From NCBI GenBank assembly GCA_011763485.2, contig JAANSK020283824.1, forward strand, positions 1 through 20,397: 20,397 nucleotides of DNA. Direction: 5' to 3'. The notes below the pieces were generated by a model that searched no databases, had not been told where the DNA came from, and saw only the letters and a program-made list of their open reading frames with translations. The translations under genes and the position numbers were made by a program. Shown piece after piece: positions 1 through 9,649 of this stretch (the stretch's first letter is position 1; each line of letters begins with the position of its first letter). Source of the stretch: Isoetes engelmannii. Its lineage: Eukaryota > Streptophyta > Lycopodiopsida > Isoetales > Isoetaceae.

Positions 1-2100
1 TTGAGTAATCTGCATGCCATGGAGCTTGCATGAAGGCATTGCCAATGTAAATTTTCATGTAAATTAATGAAATATCGTGAGTCTCTGCTCGTGAAATTAA
101 TGCTAAATTTTTGTTTTTTATGAATGAGCTCTCTTCGTGTAAAACTTCAATTTTTTCGCTACATCGCTCTTTGAAAATAGCTACTTCCCACATTACTGCA
201 TGAGTCCCAAACACAAGAATACCTCCCCTTTTTTACAAATGCGACTTTTATTGATGTGTCCAGAACTATTTACCATTGTAATCAACTCGCAAGTGGAAAA
301 ATTATATCTTACTTGTCATTTTTCACTTATGAATGTAGTTTCGATTAAAGACAATACTGAATGCTCTGATTTTGCACCATAAAATCTCTACCATCTATGT
401 GCCACAACCATACCAAATAATCGCAGCTATATATTTAAAATATTCTAGGATATTCCATAGAATATTACATCCAAACTAAATCGAGCTCATCTATGAGCCA
501 AACCACACTATAAATGACATCACAATCTGGAGGTTTCCACATAAGGGATTAACAAATAGAATGGAGCCTTCAGGACAAATAGCTAGCACACCTACAAGCA
601 ATTAAGTCCTACCCAACTATCATTGAACATGACACGAGAATGTAATATTTGGGAATTAAGCATTCACATCAAGTATGCTAGACATACTTATCATTTGTGT
701 CTAGAACCACTAAAAATTTTATAGATAAGTTTTCGTCAGATCCTTTATCACATATTTTCTTGGTTCCACAACTGTTCCGATGTCCTTAAAATGGATACGC
801 ACAACTTTGTGTATCTTTCGTGGCTTAGTTTCTGTTTTCCGTTTTCATAATTTCATTTTGAGCATCCTATAACTACAGCATCTAAACATTTACTCAAACA
901 CTGCAAGACAAAATTCCAAATTCTGTAATTCGCCAATTCCATCTAAACAATGTTGATCAGCCCCTTAAAGAATACAAAATACCTCTTACTGTAAAACCAA
1001 ACCAAAAAAGCAGGAGTAATATCTGAACACGTATAATCTGTCCAGAAAAAGATAGGCGGTGTATGCCATAGTACTATTTAGAATAATCACCGTATTTGAT
1101 GAAAGATACATTTACCCAAGTTTGATGAAAGATACACTTAAGCCAAGGAGATTTTTCAGATTTAAACAGCAGCAAACATTGTGCTTGTAGCCAGTTTTTG
1201 GATGTGTAAATCAGGCTTTCAATTTAAGATAAATTCGTGCATAATACTACTTTCCTGTTTGTAGGAAGATTGTCCATCTTGGATGACAGTAGTATAACTT
1301 TTCCTCCTCCTTGGAGTTGTCTACCAATCAGACTGCTTGTCAATAATATTTGTGATTTTCTTAACTTATGCAATAAACAGAGTGTTGAGATTCACCTTAT
1401 TCGTTGCATGCAAGCCTTAAGCACATTGAGAAGGTTCCCAAAACTTATCTGTATAATTTAATTATGTCACAATTTTAGCTTGCAACAAAGTCATCGAAGC
1501 ATCATATAAGAATGGATTGCATTGCAGTCTCTCGTCTACATAAATCCATTATCAGAGGATGTTGCAATGTTTATTGAAATTTGAGCAGCAGCAATATCCT
1601 TGTCGAACGAGCTTTTTCACAAGATCATGACGTTTACTTGCCATGAAGAAAACTTTCCCAAATCATTTGGCCAGTGTCATGCATAAAATCGCATAATGGA
1701 GCAGTATATCATCATTCAAAAGATAAGGAAGTATTCGGCATCTTCATAGATCGATTGGAATAAGAAATATTCTAAGACATAAGAAGTATGTTGCGAGACC
1801 CAAAGCCTGTAAATCCAGCCAAATTTACATGCAAAGGTTGCAGTAGTCCACATGTATGGAAAATGGTATATCTAGTTTCGCTCATAATCTGTGTCCTCCA
1901 CCGTTGGCATTGCATCAGATTTTTTTCATTCAAAAACTAGCAGATCATAAACACCAGAATAAGAGAGCGAGATAAGTCTGTGCAGGGGACTCGACCGTTT
2001 CATGTTAATTTATGCCAACAGGCAATTGCTAGGGCTAATTACATACCTAGAAATTTTGTTTTTTTGAAGAACTTTTCTCATTAAATTAAAAGAATAACAA
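1..2100. other. AT-rich intergenic DNA, no gene seen
   Basis: No reading frame on either strand is long or protein-like enough to support a gene. The longest (1,237-1,461, 74 codons) has no recognisable motif. The stretch contains a 9-bp perfect inverted repeat (439-447 with 458-466, arms AATATTCTA/TAGAATATT) and a two-copy tandem repeat at 1,095-1,147, listed separately. Parts could be UTR or intron of a gene outside the window, but nothing here shows it. Confidence 0.6.
1095..1147. repeat. two-copy tandem repeat, 26-27 bp unit
   Basis: Copy 1 is 1,095-1,120 and copy 2 is 1,121-1,147. Both start TTTGATGAAAGATACA and end in CCAAG, differing by a few bases and one indel in the middle. The units are directly adjacent, as expected for a small slippage duplication. 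Confidence 0.85.
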
Positions 2101-2109
2101 TGATACAAA

Positions 2110-2319
2110 GTGAGTGAGGAGAAAAAAAAGCCGCCCCGAAGAGGCAGCGATACCTCTACAACTCCGTCAACATCTCAACTACTACTGAACGAAGCGTCCA
2201 TCAACGTCCACTACACCCAGGAAGTCTCGCCAGATGGCAAACTTTCGCTCCGCCAATCCCGGAAATACCAAGAAACTCTGAAACAACTTGTACCTAAGGC
2301 AGGGAATGAGGGAGGCTGA
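2110..2319 (+). other. orphan 69-codon open frame in a GC-richer island
   Basis: The frame is open from a GTG at 2,110 to the TGA after 2,316 and has no ATG at its start. The peptide is hydrophilic: a Lys/Pro/Arg-rich beginning (EEKKKPPRRG), a Ser/Thr run, then PDGKLSLRQSRKYQ and a basic end. Base composition is clearly richer in GC than the AT-rich flanks. I recognise no family. It could be an exon fragment of an older gene, part of a decayed element, or chance. No splice context or neighbour supports expression. Confidence 0.2.
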
Positions 2320-2680
2320 AGGCTGCTGGACCTCCTGACAGATCCACAGCCGCCGCCGTTTCCAGAAGGCACAGAGGACTCACCCCTAGAATTTTATTAA
2401 GAGGTCAAATTTCTTTTGGTCGAAACCTAACAGAAGGAGAAGGAGAATTACCGAACAAGCATCAATTTCAGAGCTAGGTAAACTAAGAAAACCCCTGTTG
2501 TGCTAGACGAGAAAACAAATTCTTTCTATGGTTTGTGGAACTCGGAAAAACCATTCCAGTTGCCCCTACCATTGCAAATCCGGCCTAACTAGCTCCTACA
2601 GGTTTGCAAACCGTCCTGTATAAACCTACACATAATGCTATTCATCCATGTATCCTTCCATAACCTGATCTTATAAGTAA
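2320..2680. other. no gene seen
   Basis: Between the orphan frame and the tandem duplications I see no frame, RNA or repeat that can be supported. Confidence 0.55.
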
Positions 2681-2782
2681 GAAAATTTTGGAAAGCATTC
2701 TACATCGACGACATTTGCTAGTGATAACTTAGAAAATTTTTGGGAAGCATTCTACATCGACGACATTTGCTAGTGATAACTT
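2681..2782. repeat. two-copy tandem repeat, 50-51 bp unit
   Basis: Copy 1 spans 2,681-2,730 and copy 2 spans 2,732-2,782. The core GCATTCTACATCGACGACAT and the following TTTGCTAGTGATAACTT are identical. The only differences are near the A/T-rich start (GAAAATTTTGGAAA against GAAAATTTTTGGGAA). Near-identity suggests a recent duplication. A second, different tandem pair begins 5 bp downstream. Confidence 0.9.
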
Positions 2783-2786
2783 GGAG

Positions 2787-2931
2787 GTCGAAAGAGCTTT
2801 ACCTTTCCCCGCTTCTTCTGCTCCTGCTTCCGCTTCCGCTGACGTGCCCGTGGCCGTTGAAAGAGCTTTATCTTTACCCGCTTCTTCTGTTCCGGCTTCC
2901 GCTTCCATCGCCGCTGCCACTGCCCGTGGCC
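2787..2931. repeat. two-copy tandem repeat, 69/76 bp unit, protein-like on both strands
   Basis: Copy 1 is 2,787-2,855 and copy 2 is 2,856-2,931. Both begin GTYGAAAGAGCTTTA and end GCCCGTGGCC. On the plus strand the first part of both units reads VERAL.xPASSxPASAS. On the minus strand one frame reads Ala/Glu-rich repeats (AEAEAGAEEAGKGKALST and a diverged second copy) and another reads Lys/Arg-rich repeats. The units differ by 7 bp, so no single frame is kept across the whole pair. Low-complexity coding DNA of a lost gene, or a simple purine/pyrimidine-biased repeat, are both possible. Confidence 0.75.
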
Positions 2932-3185
2932 GACGCCCAAGAACTCAGGTCGCATCTCCACCTTCATCTTTCTGTCTATAAAATCTGCACCGTCGACCCT
3001 CTGGAAATCCCAAATGATCCAAACCAAAAAATATGAACAATTTAAAAATGTTCCCCACCTCCAATTACGGGCAAATTCCCTACCTCCAATTACCCCCTAC
3101 ATGCAACCCAAAAAACTTTTTTGGGTGATGGTTGAGCTTTGACACACAAGTAAAAAAGAAACTAAAAAGAGGTTTAACCTAAATA

Positions 3186-3214
3186 AAACCCTAATCCAAA
3201 TTGCAAAACCCTAA
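3186..3214 (+). promoter_or_regulatory. pair of telo-box motifs (AAACCCTAA)
   Basis: AAACCCTAA occurs at 3,186-3,194 and again at 3,206-3,214, exactly 20 bp apart. In plants this motif is frequent just downstream of transcription starts of translation-related genes and as short interstitial telomere-like tracts. No credible coding start follows, so a promoter role is only a possibility. Confidence 0.4.
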
Positions 3215-3749
3215 GGAGGTTTCCCTTAATGCTCGATCTAAAGAAGGTTTTTGGTTCATATGGATCAGACCAGACATTATTTTTTGCAAATCTAAGCCAA
3301 TAATTTCGGCCACTACATCAAATTCAGGTGCAATAAAGGGGGTTTCCCATGAAGTAAAGAATCTCGACCGCTACATCAAATTCAGGTCTAATAAGAAGGG
3401 TTGGGGTTTCCCACAAAGCCTGAAACCTGAATGCTCATCTAAAGTAAGATTCTCAAGTTGCTATAGATCGCCCAACCTAAAGAATTTTTCCAGTCGCAGT
3501 TGCATATGGAAAGAGTCTCAACTAATAGTTCAAGCTCAGGTCTTTTCAAGTCTTGAGAGCCAAGTATTTAAGATCGATCTGTGCAAGTCTAGACCTGAAT
3601 CCGTGGCTGTATCATCGGAACATGAGAAACCCCCTAAAAACATGAGCGCCTGTCCAGGTCTGAAACATGAATGCGTCCTAGTAGCTATAGTAGAAACCCT
3701 CCAGGTTCGATGGGCCAAGGTTGTACCACCTTTTGGAATTGTGCAATAA
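3201..3749 (+). other. 182-codon open frame with internal repeats, no ATG start
   Basis: This frame is open from a TTG at 3,201 to a stop at 3,747-3,749, but its first methionine comes only about 150 codons in, so it is a poor candidate for a translated gene. The DNA carries an internal repeat: CTACATCAAATTCAGGT at 3,313-3,329 and 3,371-3,387 (58-bp period), with looser similarity continuing into AATAA-GGG-GTTTCCCA. GTTTCCC recurs several times. I recognise no protein family. Repeat structure may be keeping the frame open rather than selection. Confidence 0.25.
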
Positions 3750-3904
3750 GACTTTGTAGTACGTTAGGACAAGTCTGCACGTGTCCATTTTATTTCCAAT
3801 GACACAAGCCAAAAAAGGTCCGGAAATCAAACCAGTTAGTTAGCCTTTTGTAACACGCAGTATTTCAGCTCCCGCCTTAACAGGACACATACAACCATAA
3901 TAAC

Positions 3905-4483
3905 CATGCTACTCCAAACACATACAAAAGAATTTATTCATGGCAGCCGCGCTTACAAAAGATAGCCCATGATGAGAAAGCTAGTAGAGGCCATGACTAC
4001 ATTAATGCCTGTAACCTCATAACCTTTCCATGGGTTTGATCAATCAACAAGCTCCTCTGATCTGGACTAGCATATTTTATTTTACAGCACAGGAAGATTT
4101 TGTAGAAAAGGGTAAAGGCTTCTTGGCTGCATCAAGCTCCTCGTGACATGAAAAGATAAAAAGGTGGAAGTGGCAAAATCTATCCTGTCTTTACCTGCCG
4201 TCCACATAGGTCACATGCTGCCGCATAACAAAACAGATGACAAATTACCATATAGATTCCTTTTAAGAAATGAGCCTACATCATAGAAACTCTTATGGCC
4301 ATAAAACACAGCAGAATCTAGAGGAGGACACTAGAGAACTTAGAAAAAATAAAGAGTTCTTTGAACCTCCTCTACTAAGCAGTGCAAGAGGAAAAATGAT
4401 TCCAGGTAACTAAGAGAATCGTGTTGTCATTCATTACATGCTTGCCTTGAAAGGCATACAATCAGTCTTTAATATTGTTCCTG
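3905..4483 (-). other. 3' untranslated region of the 14-3-3 gene
   Basis: On the minus strand, downstream of the TGA at 4,486-4,484, there is no further coding sequence. A canonical AATAAA signal lies at 3,938-3,933, so cleavage would be expected about 10-30 bases later, near 3,905-3,925. The left edge is an estimate. An additional intron inside this UTR cannot be excluded. Confidence 0.5.
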
Positions 4484-5877
4484 TCACTGCACATTCATAA
4501 TAAGATGTTCTCAGGTCAGATGCATGAAGAAACACACTATCTTTAACAAATATATTATAAAGAATGTAGCAAACCTCTGCATCATCAAGCTTGCCAGCTT
4601 CATCCCCTTTCACTTGATCTTCTCCTGTAATAAGCAAGTCCATATTAGGATCCCTTCGATTTAGTTCATGAAAGTATAAATAAGTCAAAGGAAAAAAACA
4701 TACCTCCATCCTCCTGCAGATCAGAGGTCCACAAAGTTAAGTTGTCCCTAAGAAGCTGCATAATCAAGGTGCTATCCTTGTAGGACTCTTCATTCAATGT
4801 ATCAAGCTCTGCTATAGCTTCGTCAAATGCTTGCTTCGCTAAATGGCAAGCCCTACATAACGTTCATAAATTGCATATTAGTTACAACTCTTAAGATTAT
4901 ACTTCTATAAATAAGCAAGATAAAATTTATAACAAAGATACCGGTCTGGTGAATTCAAAATCTCGTAGTAGAAAACAGAAAAGTTGAGTGCTAATCCAAG
5001 TCTTATGGGATGAGTAGGAGCTAAATCAGTAACTGCCGTGTTAGAAGCAGCCTATGATATAGCAAAACAATGGTAGTCAGCAGAGAGATATTAAAGGACA
5101 AACAGACAAAATTAATCAAAAATATGGTGAATGATTGCTGACATGATGCAAAAACCTAATAATACCTGGTATGCTTTCAAAGATTGATCTGCTGCATCTT
5201 TTCGTTCGCCTCCAGTCTTGAACTCTGCAAGATAACGATAATAATCTCCCTTCCTGCATATAACCAAAAATGGACTCCTTATAATATGCACAACCTAGAA
5301 TATGAAAAACCGATGCCATGCAAGAATCAGGCATACATCTTATAATAGAAGACGGTAGATTCACCAGTGCTAGAAGAAGGAATGAGATGCTCATCAATGA
5401 TAGTAAGAATATCGTTGCAGATCTTAGAAAGTTCATCTTCCACTTTTCGCTGGTATTCTCTGATCCGTTTGACATTCTGCTCATTACCTTTGCTCTCTTC
5501 TTTTTGCTCAATAGAAGACAAAATCCTCCATGAAGCACGGCGAGCACCAATAACATTCTTATAGCCTACGGACAACAGGTTCCTTTCTTCCAGAGTAAGC
5601 TCCACATCAAGCTTAGCCACTTTTTTCATGGATTCAACTATTTCTGCACAGGTACCAAAAAACAAAAACAGTCTACCTTAGTTTTTCCACTATAACAGAG
5701 ATCTGGCAACAAGAATCAGCTAAAAAAGCATGGAGGCAGCAAAATCTAGAAAAAATATCCAAATGGCGATGAAAAGGAGCTGAATCCAATTAAAAGATAC
5801 TTACCATCGTATCGCTCGGCCTGCTCGGCAAGCTTGGCCACATAAACATGGCCTTCACGTTCCTTGTCGGTGCTCAT
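4484..5877 (-). CDS. 14-3-3 protein, GF14 iota-like (epsilon group), seven exons
   Basis: This is a phosphoserine/phosphothreonine-binding adaptor that acts as a dimer in cytosol and nucleus on clients such as H+-ATPases, kinases and transcription factors. The exons, in transcript order, are 5,877-5,805, 5,643-5,337, 5,253-5,166, 5,051-4,942, 4,852-4,704, 4,624-4,575 and the stop codon at 4,486-4,484. All introns are GT-AG and 79-161 bp long, and every phase joins correctly to give 259 residues. The start [20 protein letters not shown] is the normal N-terminus. The phosphopeptide pocket is intact: K53, R60, R133-Y134 and N179 match human zeta K49, R56, R127-Y128 and N173. Hallmarks [20 protein letters not shown] and [18 protein letters not shown] are present. 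The LDVELT form of helix B and the C-terminal DDAE point to the epsilon/iota group rather than the larger non-epsilon group. Exons 1-6 are highly secure. The last intron is inferred from a good TGTGCAG acceptor and the family's usual ending. Confidence 0.95.
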
Positions 5878-6060
5878 GTTGCTCCGGCGAATCGATCAGA
5901 TCAGGAAAAAGCTTTCGCAATGTCCGCTTAGAACGCGAAGGGAGAGAAAGCAGCGTTCAGTTTAATGCAAAAGGGGTTTTTCAACGCAAGCGGAAAAAAT
6001 ACCGCCGCTTGGAGTAAAAAAGCTACGAAAAAAAAGTTACGCGGAGTATAAAATGTAACG
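5878..6060 (-). promoter_or_regulatory. 5' UTR and core promoter region of the 14-3-3 gene
   Basis: Upstream of the ATG, reading the minus strand, there is a pyrimidine-rich stretch (complement of 5,934-5,953) typical of plant leaders. Farther up, near 6,045-6,055, is a TA-rich ATTTTATACT that could serve as a TATA-like element. The TATA match is weak on this strand. No further cis-element stands out. Confidence 0.35.
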
Positions 6061-6900
6061 CAAACCTGCACTATTGATGCCGCGGATGGGGTGAGTAAGA
6101 CAAGAAAGACTAGATTGGTTCGGACGTGGCAAATCACCGCCAGTCTGTTTATATGCCGCCCGCCAGTTCATTACTTGACGCCTCACTTCATACCATATAA
6201 CAACTGAATTTTTTTTTGCAATACCAATCCTCCATAGTCCCACATGCCCTACCATTTTTTACTTTCTTCGTCATTGATCCGATCTCGTCTCGTTGCCGTG
6301 GCCCATCTGCCTAGCCTATTCTATCTATCATGCTCTGCTTTCCTTAACGCACTGGTTCTCATGTTCCTTCCATCGTGGTTCGGCTCTCACATCACCCCCA
6401 TTCTACGGCTTCGTTATGCCCCAATTGTCTGTACCCTTCATGGACTGAACTTCTACCTTACATGATCTGCAATTTGGGTGGCAATGTCCCAATAGGAGGA
6501 TACATATCTTATTCAATGCATCAATTGTTGGTAGATTATTCGAACTACAAGCCTTTCCTATATCTCATATACCTTCCTCTCGTAACATTACGACAATATC
6601 CAATATATTTGTCCATTTTATTACCTCAGATCTACATTCATGATTTCACATGACTTACCAAATCTTGGATGCGAGTATATCGAGAAACAAAGTTTCGCTA
6701 TCTATCTTTCTATCTATACAAGAAAGTTGTAGGTGCATACTGAGTCTGGCAAATAACAACTTGGAACTGTGTTTATACCACTTAACAATATCTATAAAAA
6801 GCGAAGAGAGTTTTGTCAAAATGTTGAAATGGGACTCCAAATTTATTCTAAGGAAATAAAATACTTGAGTTATGTGTCCAGAATGAAAATGTAATATTTA
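6061..6900. other. intergenic DNA, no gene seen
   Basis: Short frames occur on both strands, but none has a motif, a credible start context or protein-like composition. A tract of TCTA/TCTT repeats lies around 6,698-6,720. Confidence 0.55.
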
Positions 6901-6902
6901 GA

Positions 6903-7142
6903 TTTTAGTTGGTCTTTTGGTAAGACCCTAAACTGCCATGCCCAAAGTCACGAGTTCAACATCTCGTTGTGAAAGTGGCCATGGTCATTGAATAATTAGT
7001 GGGCGAAGGATCCACTTCAGCCATGTATAATGGTGCCCTATTTGAGTGTGTGTCCCATAAGGCTTGGCTTGTTCACTCATCTGAGTGTGTGTCCTATAAG
7101 TTTTGGCTTCTCGTGACATTAAACATTTTATCTATCTATCTT
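6903..7142 (+). mobile_element. probable tRNA-derived SINE
   Basis: The left end folds like a tRNA half. A D-arm at 6,911-6,927 has stem GGTC/GACC around a loop containing GG (TTTTGGTAA). A T-arm at 6,950-6,967 has stem ACGAG/CTCGT around TTCAACAT. These overlap the expected A-box and B-box regions of a pol III internal promoter. The body contains a duplicated 27-bp unit (7,044-7,070 and 7,083-7,109, GAGTGTGTGTCCYATAAG). The element ends in a TTTTATCTATCTATCTT tail. At about 240 bp it has the usual SINE size. I could not find a clear target-site duplication, and the B-box is imperfect, so the copy looks old. Confidence 0.65.
7044..7109 (+). repeat. 27-bp direct repeat inside the SINE body
   Basis: Units at 7,044-7,070 and 7,083-7,109 both read GAGTGTGTGTCC-ATAAG followed by a TTGGCTT-like end, with about three differences. 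They are separated by GTTCACTCATCT-like spacer sequence. Internal duplication of the tRNA-unrelated body is a known way SINE subfamilies arise. Confidence 0.8.
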
Positions 7143-7149
7143 ATAGTTA

Positions 7150-7694
7150 ATTTAAGTTTGTTAATTATTTAATTTAACGTCATACCACATTGGTAGCATC
7201 CCTCATATGACATATGACAATCCATTTCATACAAGATGAGACTTGTACTCAACCAACTTCATTCTCAGACACACACTGCGTGCCCCATTCTGGATTTCCA
7301 TTGAGGACTTTCCTCCATAGATGCAGGACTCAGAGTTCATTTCAGCTATTGCAAATGATAATGGGCTACATCTCCAACACTCAATCACGAACGGCCTTAC
7401 CAAGATCTGTGTTGCAAGGCCCATTGACCGTGACCTTCCAAAGACGGTTGTCATCCAAAGTGGAACCATGTTTTTCCCTTCAAGTTGCGTTTACACAATG
7501 GCTCAAAGCTGGCTCTTATGTTCCATGAGGCACCTGCTTTTCACCAGTACTGCAGACCTCACCTCAATGCTTGGCTCCTGCATCTGTTGCTCCTTGTGCC
7601 GCTGTTACTCCTCCCACGCCCATGTATGTCACCCAGCCGCTTGTGGATCCTTCCACTGCTGTCCCGGCCCGCTTGTGGATCCTTCCACTGCTGT
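7150..7694. other. GC-richer DNA of unknown origin beside a LINE truncation
   Basis: From about 7,214 composition rises in GC, and several overlapping plus-strand frames stay open. One (7,321-7,812) begins with MQDSEFISAIANDNGLHL, and another carries a proline-rich run (TPPTPMYVTQPLVDPSTAV) spanning the 26-bp repeat at 7,637-7,694. I recognise no domain. It may be part of another decayed element into which, or next to which, the family-2 LINE landed. Confidence 0.35.
7637..7694. repeat. 26-bp perfect direct repeat, 6-bp spacer
   Basis: CCGCTTGTGGATCCTTCCAC followed by TGCTGT occurs at 7,637-7,662 and again at 7,669-7,694, separated by CCCGGC. The right copy ends exactly where recognisable LINE reverse-transcriptase similarity (minus strand) stops. 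Confidence 0.9.
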
Positions 7695-7699
7695 GTGCC

Positions 7700-8520
7700 G
7701 AGCTCTTGCAGTCTGCTCCACAACTTGTCGTGGGGCACCGTGTCAAAGGCTTTCGCGAAGTCAACGAAGCAGCAGTAGAGGTCCTTTCAGCGGTTCCTTC
7801 TACCCTCAATGATGGCTCGCGGGGCGAGTAAATGATCAATGGTGGAATGCCCCCGACAGAAGCCTGCCTGGATAAGAGCCCGAACCGCCGAGGTCTCCGC
7901 CCATGTGGTTGTGCATTGCTCAATAATGGTAGCTAGAAGTTTCGCAAAGAGCGAGCTGACCATTATGGTGCGGTAGTTAGCCAGACAGTTGGGGTCCCCG
8001 GCCTTGTATATGGGCACAATTCTGCTACAAGTCCACTGTGGCGGGAGTCTTTCATGTAGTGCGCTATTGAACATTGTTGTGGGCACCGGCACAATTGCCG
8101 GCCGGGCCCATTTGAGAAGCTCCGCTTGCATGCCATCCAAATCTGTTGCCTTTTTGTTGGCGAGGCGTTGGAGGTCCATTATCACGTCGTCCACCGTGAT
8201 CGTTAAGGGCAATCCCGTCTATGAGGGTACTGGTGCCTGTCTGTCCAAGGGATCATACAACTATTGCAGGTACTGGATCCACTGCTCTGCAGTGATGTCT
8301 CCCTCCGACTGCCATCTTTTCCTGAGCACCTCTCTCCAAAAGCTCCTGGGGTGGCGCTCTAGGAGGCAGAACATTAGGTGATGATGCTCTGCCAGATACG
8401 TAGCCTTCTTGTTCTTGAAGAATCTGCGGTATTGAGAGACGGCATGGGGGCGTTCGGTGGGATTAGTGACGCAGCAGAGCTGGCGCTTCATCTCACGGCA
8501 CTTGTCATCAAACCAATAAT
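7700..8520 (-). pseudogene. LINE family-2 reverse transcriptase, N-terminal part
   Basis: A linker containing WFDDKCREMKRQL (about 8,515) leads into RT motifs: KATDLDGMQAELLKW, then VPIYKAGDPNCLANYRTI, then AGFCRGHSTIDHLL. Motif A (FVDFAKAFD, 7,768-7,742) carries the first catalytic aspartate. Frame 8,212-7,787 is open and is broken by a single TGA at 7,789-7,787, probably an ancestral TGG, after which the same frame continues through motif A. Similarity is lost near 7,700, before the YxDD motif. Confidence 0.85.
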
Positions 8521-8699
8521 TCCAGGGGAAAGTGGAGGTCCTGGCTTGCCCGTGCTAACGTCCTCTCCCAAAGCATGTGTCCGCGACCTCCGTGAGCAAC
8601 TAGGTCAGGCGGGTGGTCTGCTGCTGCAACGTGGGAAGCTACAGTATCTCCGTCAGGCCCTGCTCGACCGTTCGAGCGTAGTTTCTGCTCGGTCATAAT

Positions 8700-9215
8700 C
8701 TAGACGCAGCTGGGGTAGCGGAGGTGTCGAGTGCACAGTCGTGCGGGGTAAAATCTGCAAGGCTACACTGAGGAGGGGGGGGCTGGTGGTCGGAGTCCAC
8801 TTCCTCATCTCTGGATGCAGTTGGGATGCAGTGCTGACGTCGAACTGCGTGAGGAGATGTAAGTGCGGCTCCTACATGAGCACATAGTCGACCACGCTGC
8901 CCTCCCCCCCCCCCGGTTCTTCTGCTGGCAAGTGTATCAGCCGGAGGATGGCCACCACGCCAGCCCATTGCAGATTAGCAGGTCGAAAATGCTGCAGAGC
9001 AAGAGCAACTGCCTTCCATACCGCATGATATGCGCGTCCTCCGACACCCTGGGAAGATGTGCCTCTGTCGGGTTGAGCCGCAATGCATCTTCGACAAGCG
9101 GGTCAAACCTGGATCATCTGCTCCATCCCTGTGCGAGTATTAAAGTCTCCAACAAGCATGGTCTTCCCTAGTTGCTGATATTTTTGTATGTCGTCGTATA
9201 GATCGACATACGACA
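8700..9215 (-). pseudogene. LINE family-2 endonuclease remnant
   Basis: The minus strand encodes a DIQKYQQLGKTMLVGDFNTR segment, where GDFN is the conserved apurinic-endonuclease motif. Downstream come LRLNPTEAHLPRVSEDAHI, a VVDYVLM motif, and a DSDHQP segment, the catalytic SDH motif. These lie in different frames, so several indels have accumulated, including around C/G homopolymers near 8,775 and 8,910. The piece is non-functional. Confidence 0.8.
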
Positions 9216-9640
9216 TGATCGTAATAAATCAAGAAAGGTTTCTGTATCGAAGACTGTTACGGGTCCATAGGTTCATTTTGAATCAATAACCTCCTTATCT
9301 TAACCAATTTCAAGTTGAATTTTAGTACGTTAGTAGTTATGAATTACTCTATTAATCAAAAAACCTTTATGTTAGATTTGGGCTGAGAGTTTTAGTATTG
9401 GATCCAAGTTATCATTAAAATGTTTTTCATGTTTAATCTCTAGATTTTGCCTTGAGTATGAACTTCAAGAACCATATTTCAAAAATTTCCAATGTAAAGT
9501 AATGCAAAACAAACCAAGGGAAAATATGAAAAGCAAACCATTACATCCAACAATTCTAAATTAAATTCCCCCTAAAACCCCCTTTGGTTTGGGTATATAT
9601 TCACACGGACAGTGAGATATGAAACTTGGGAACCACATCA
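9216..9640. other. AT-rich spacer between two LINEs, no gene seen
   Basis: Nothing coding or repetitive was recognised. The family-2 LINE may begin slightly inside this stretch, and LINE A similarity starts at about 9,640. Confidence 0.5.
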
Positions 9641-9649
9641 GTATGACAA

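Larger units (their letters stand above)
7695..9215 (-). mobile_element. non-L1 LINE fragment (family 2), endonuclease to mid-RT
   Basis: On the minus strand the order is an endonuclease piece (about 9,215-8,700), a linker (8,700-8,215) and the N-terminal half of a reverse transcriptase (8,212-7,700). The element is truncated at both ends, lacking the endonuclease start and everything after RT motif A, including the catalytic YxDD region. Its GC content is well above that of the L1-type LINEs to the right. A second, non-overlapping piece of what looks like the same clade lies at 17,179-17,709. Exact clade (CR1/Jockey-like or another APE group) cannot be fixed by eye. Confidence 0.85.

Noticed and set aside
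1237-1461. A 74-codon plus-strand frame
   Set aside because: No domain, AT-rich codons, and no splice or promoter context.
3966-4062. TGATGA and CTGA motifs about 90 bp apart, suggestive of a C/D snoRNA
   Set aside because: No terminal stem or internal boxes, and the region is better explained as 14-3-3 3' UTR on the other strand.
4434-4709. A 91-codon minus-strand frame running through the last 14-3-3 intron
   Set aside because: It is the exon-6 coding sequence read on into an intron with good GT-AG borders. The spliced model gives the family's DDAE ending. It is kept only as a possible intron-retention product.
5318-5564. Plus-strand frames opposite 14-3-3 exon 2
   Set aside because: They are antisense shadows of a strongly conserved exon and have no motif of their own.
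9186-9211. 8-bp inverted repeat GTATGTCG/CGACATAC
   Set aside because: It falls in the coding remnant of the family-2 endonuclease and is probably incidental.
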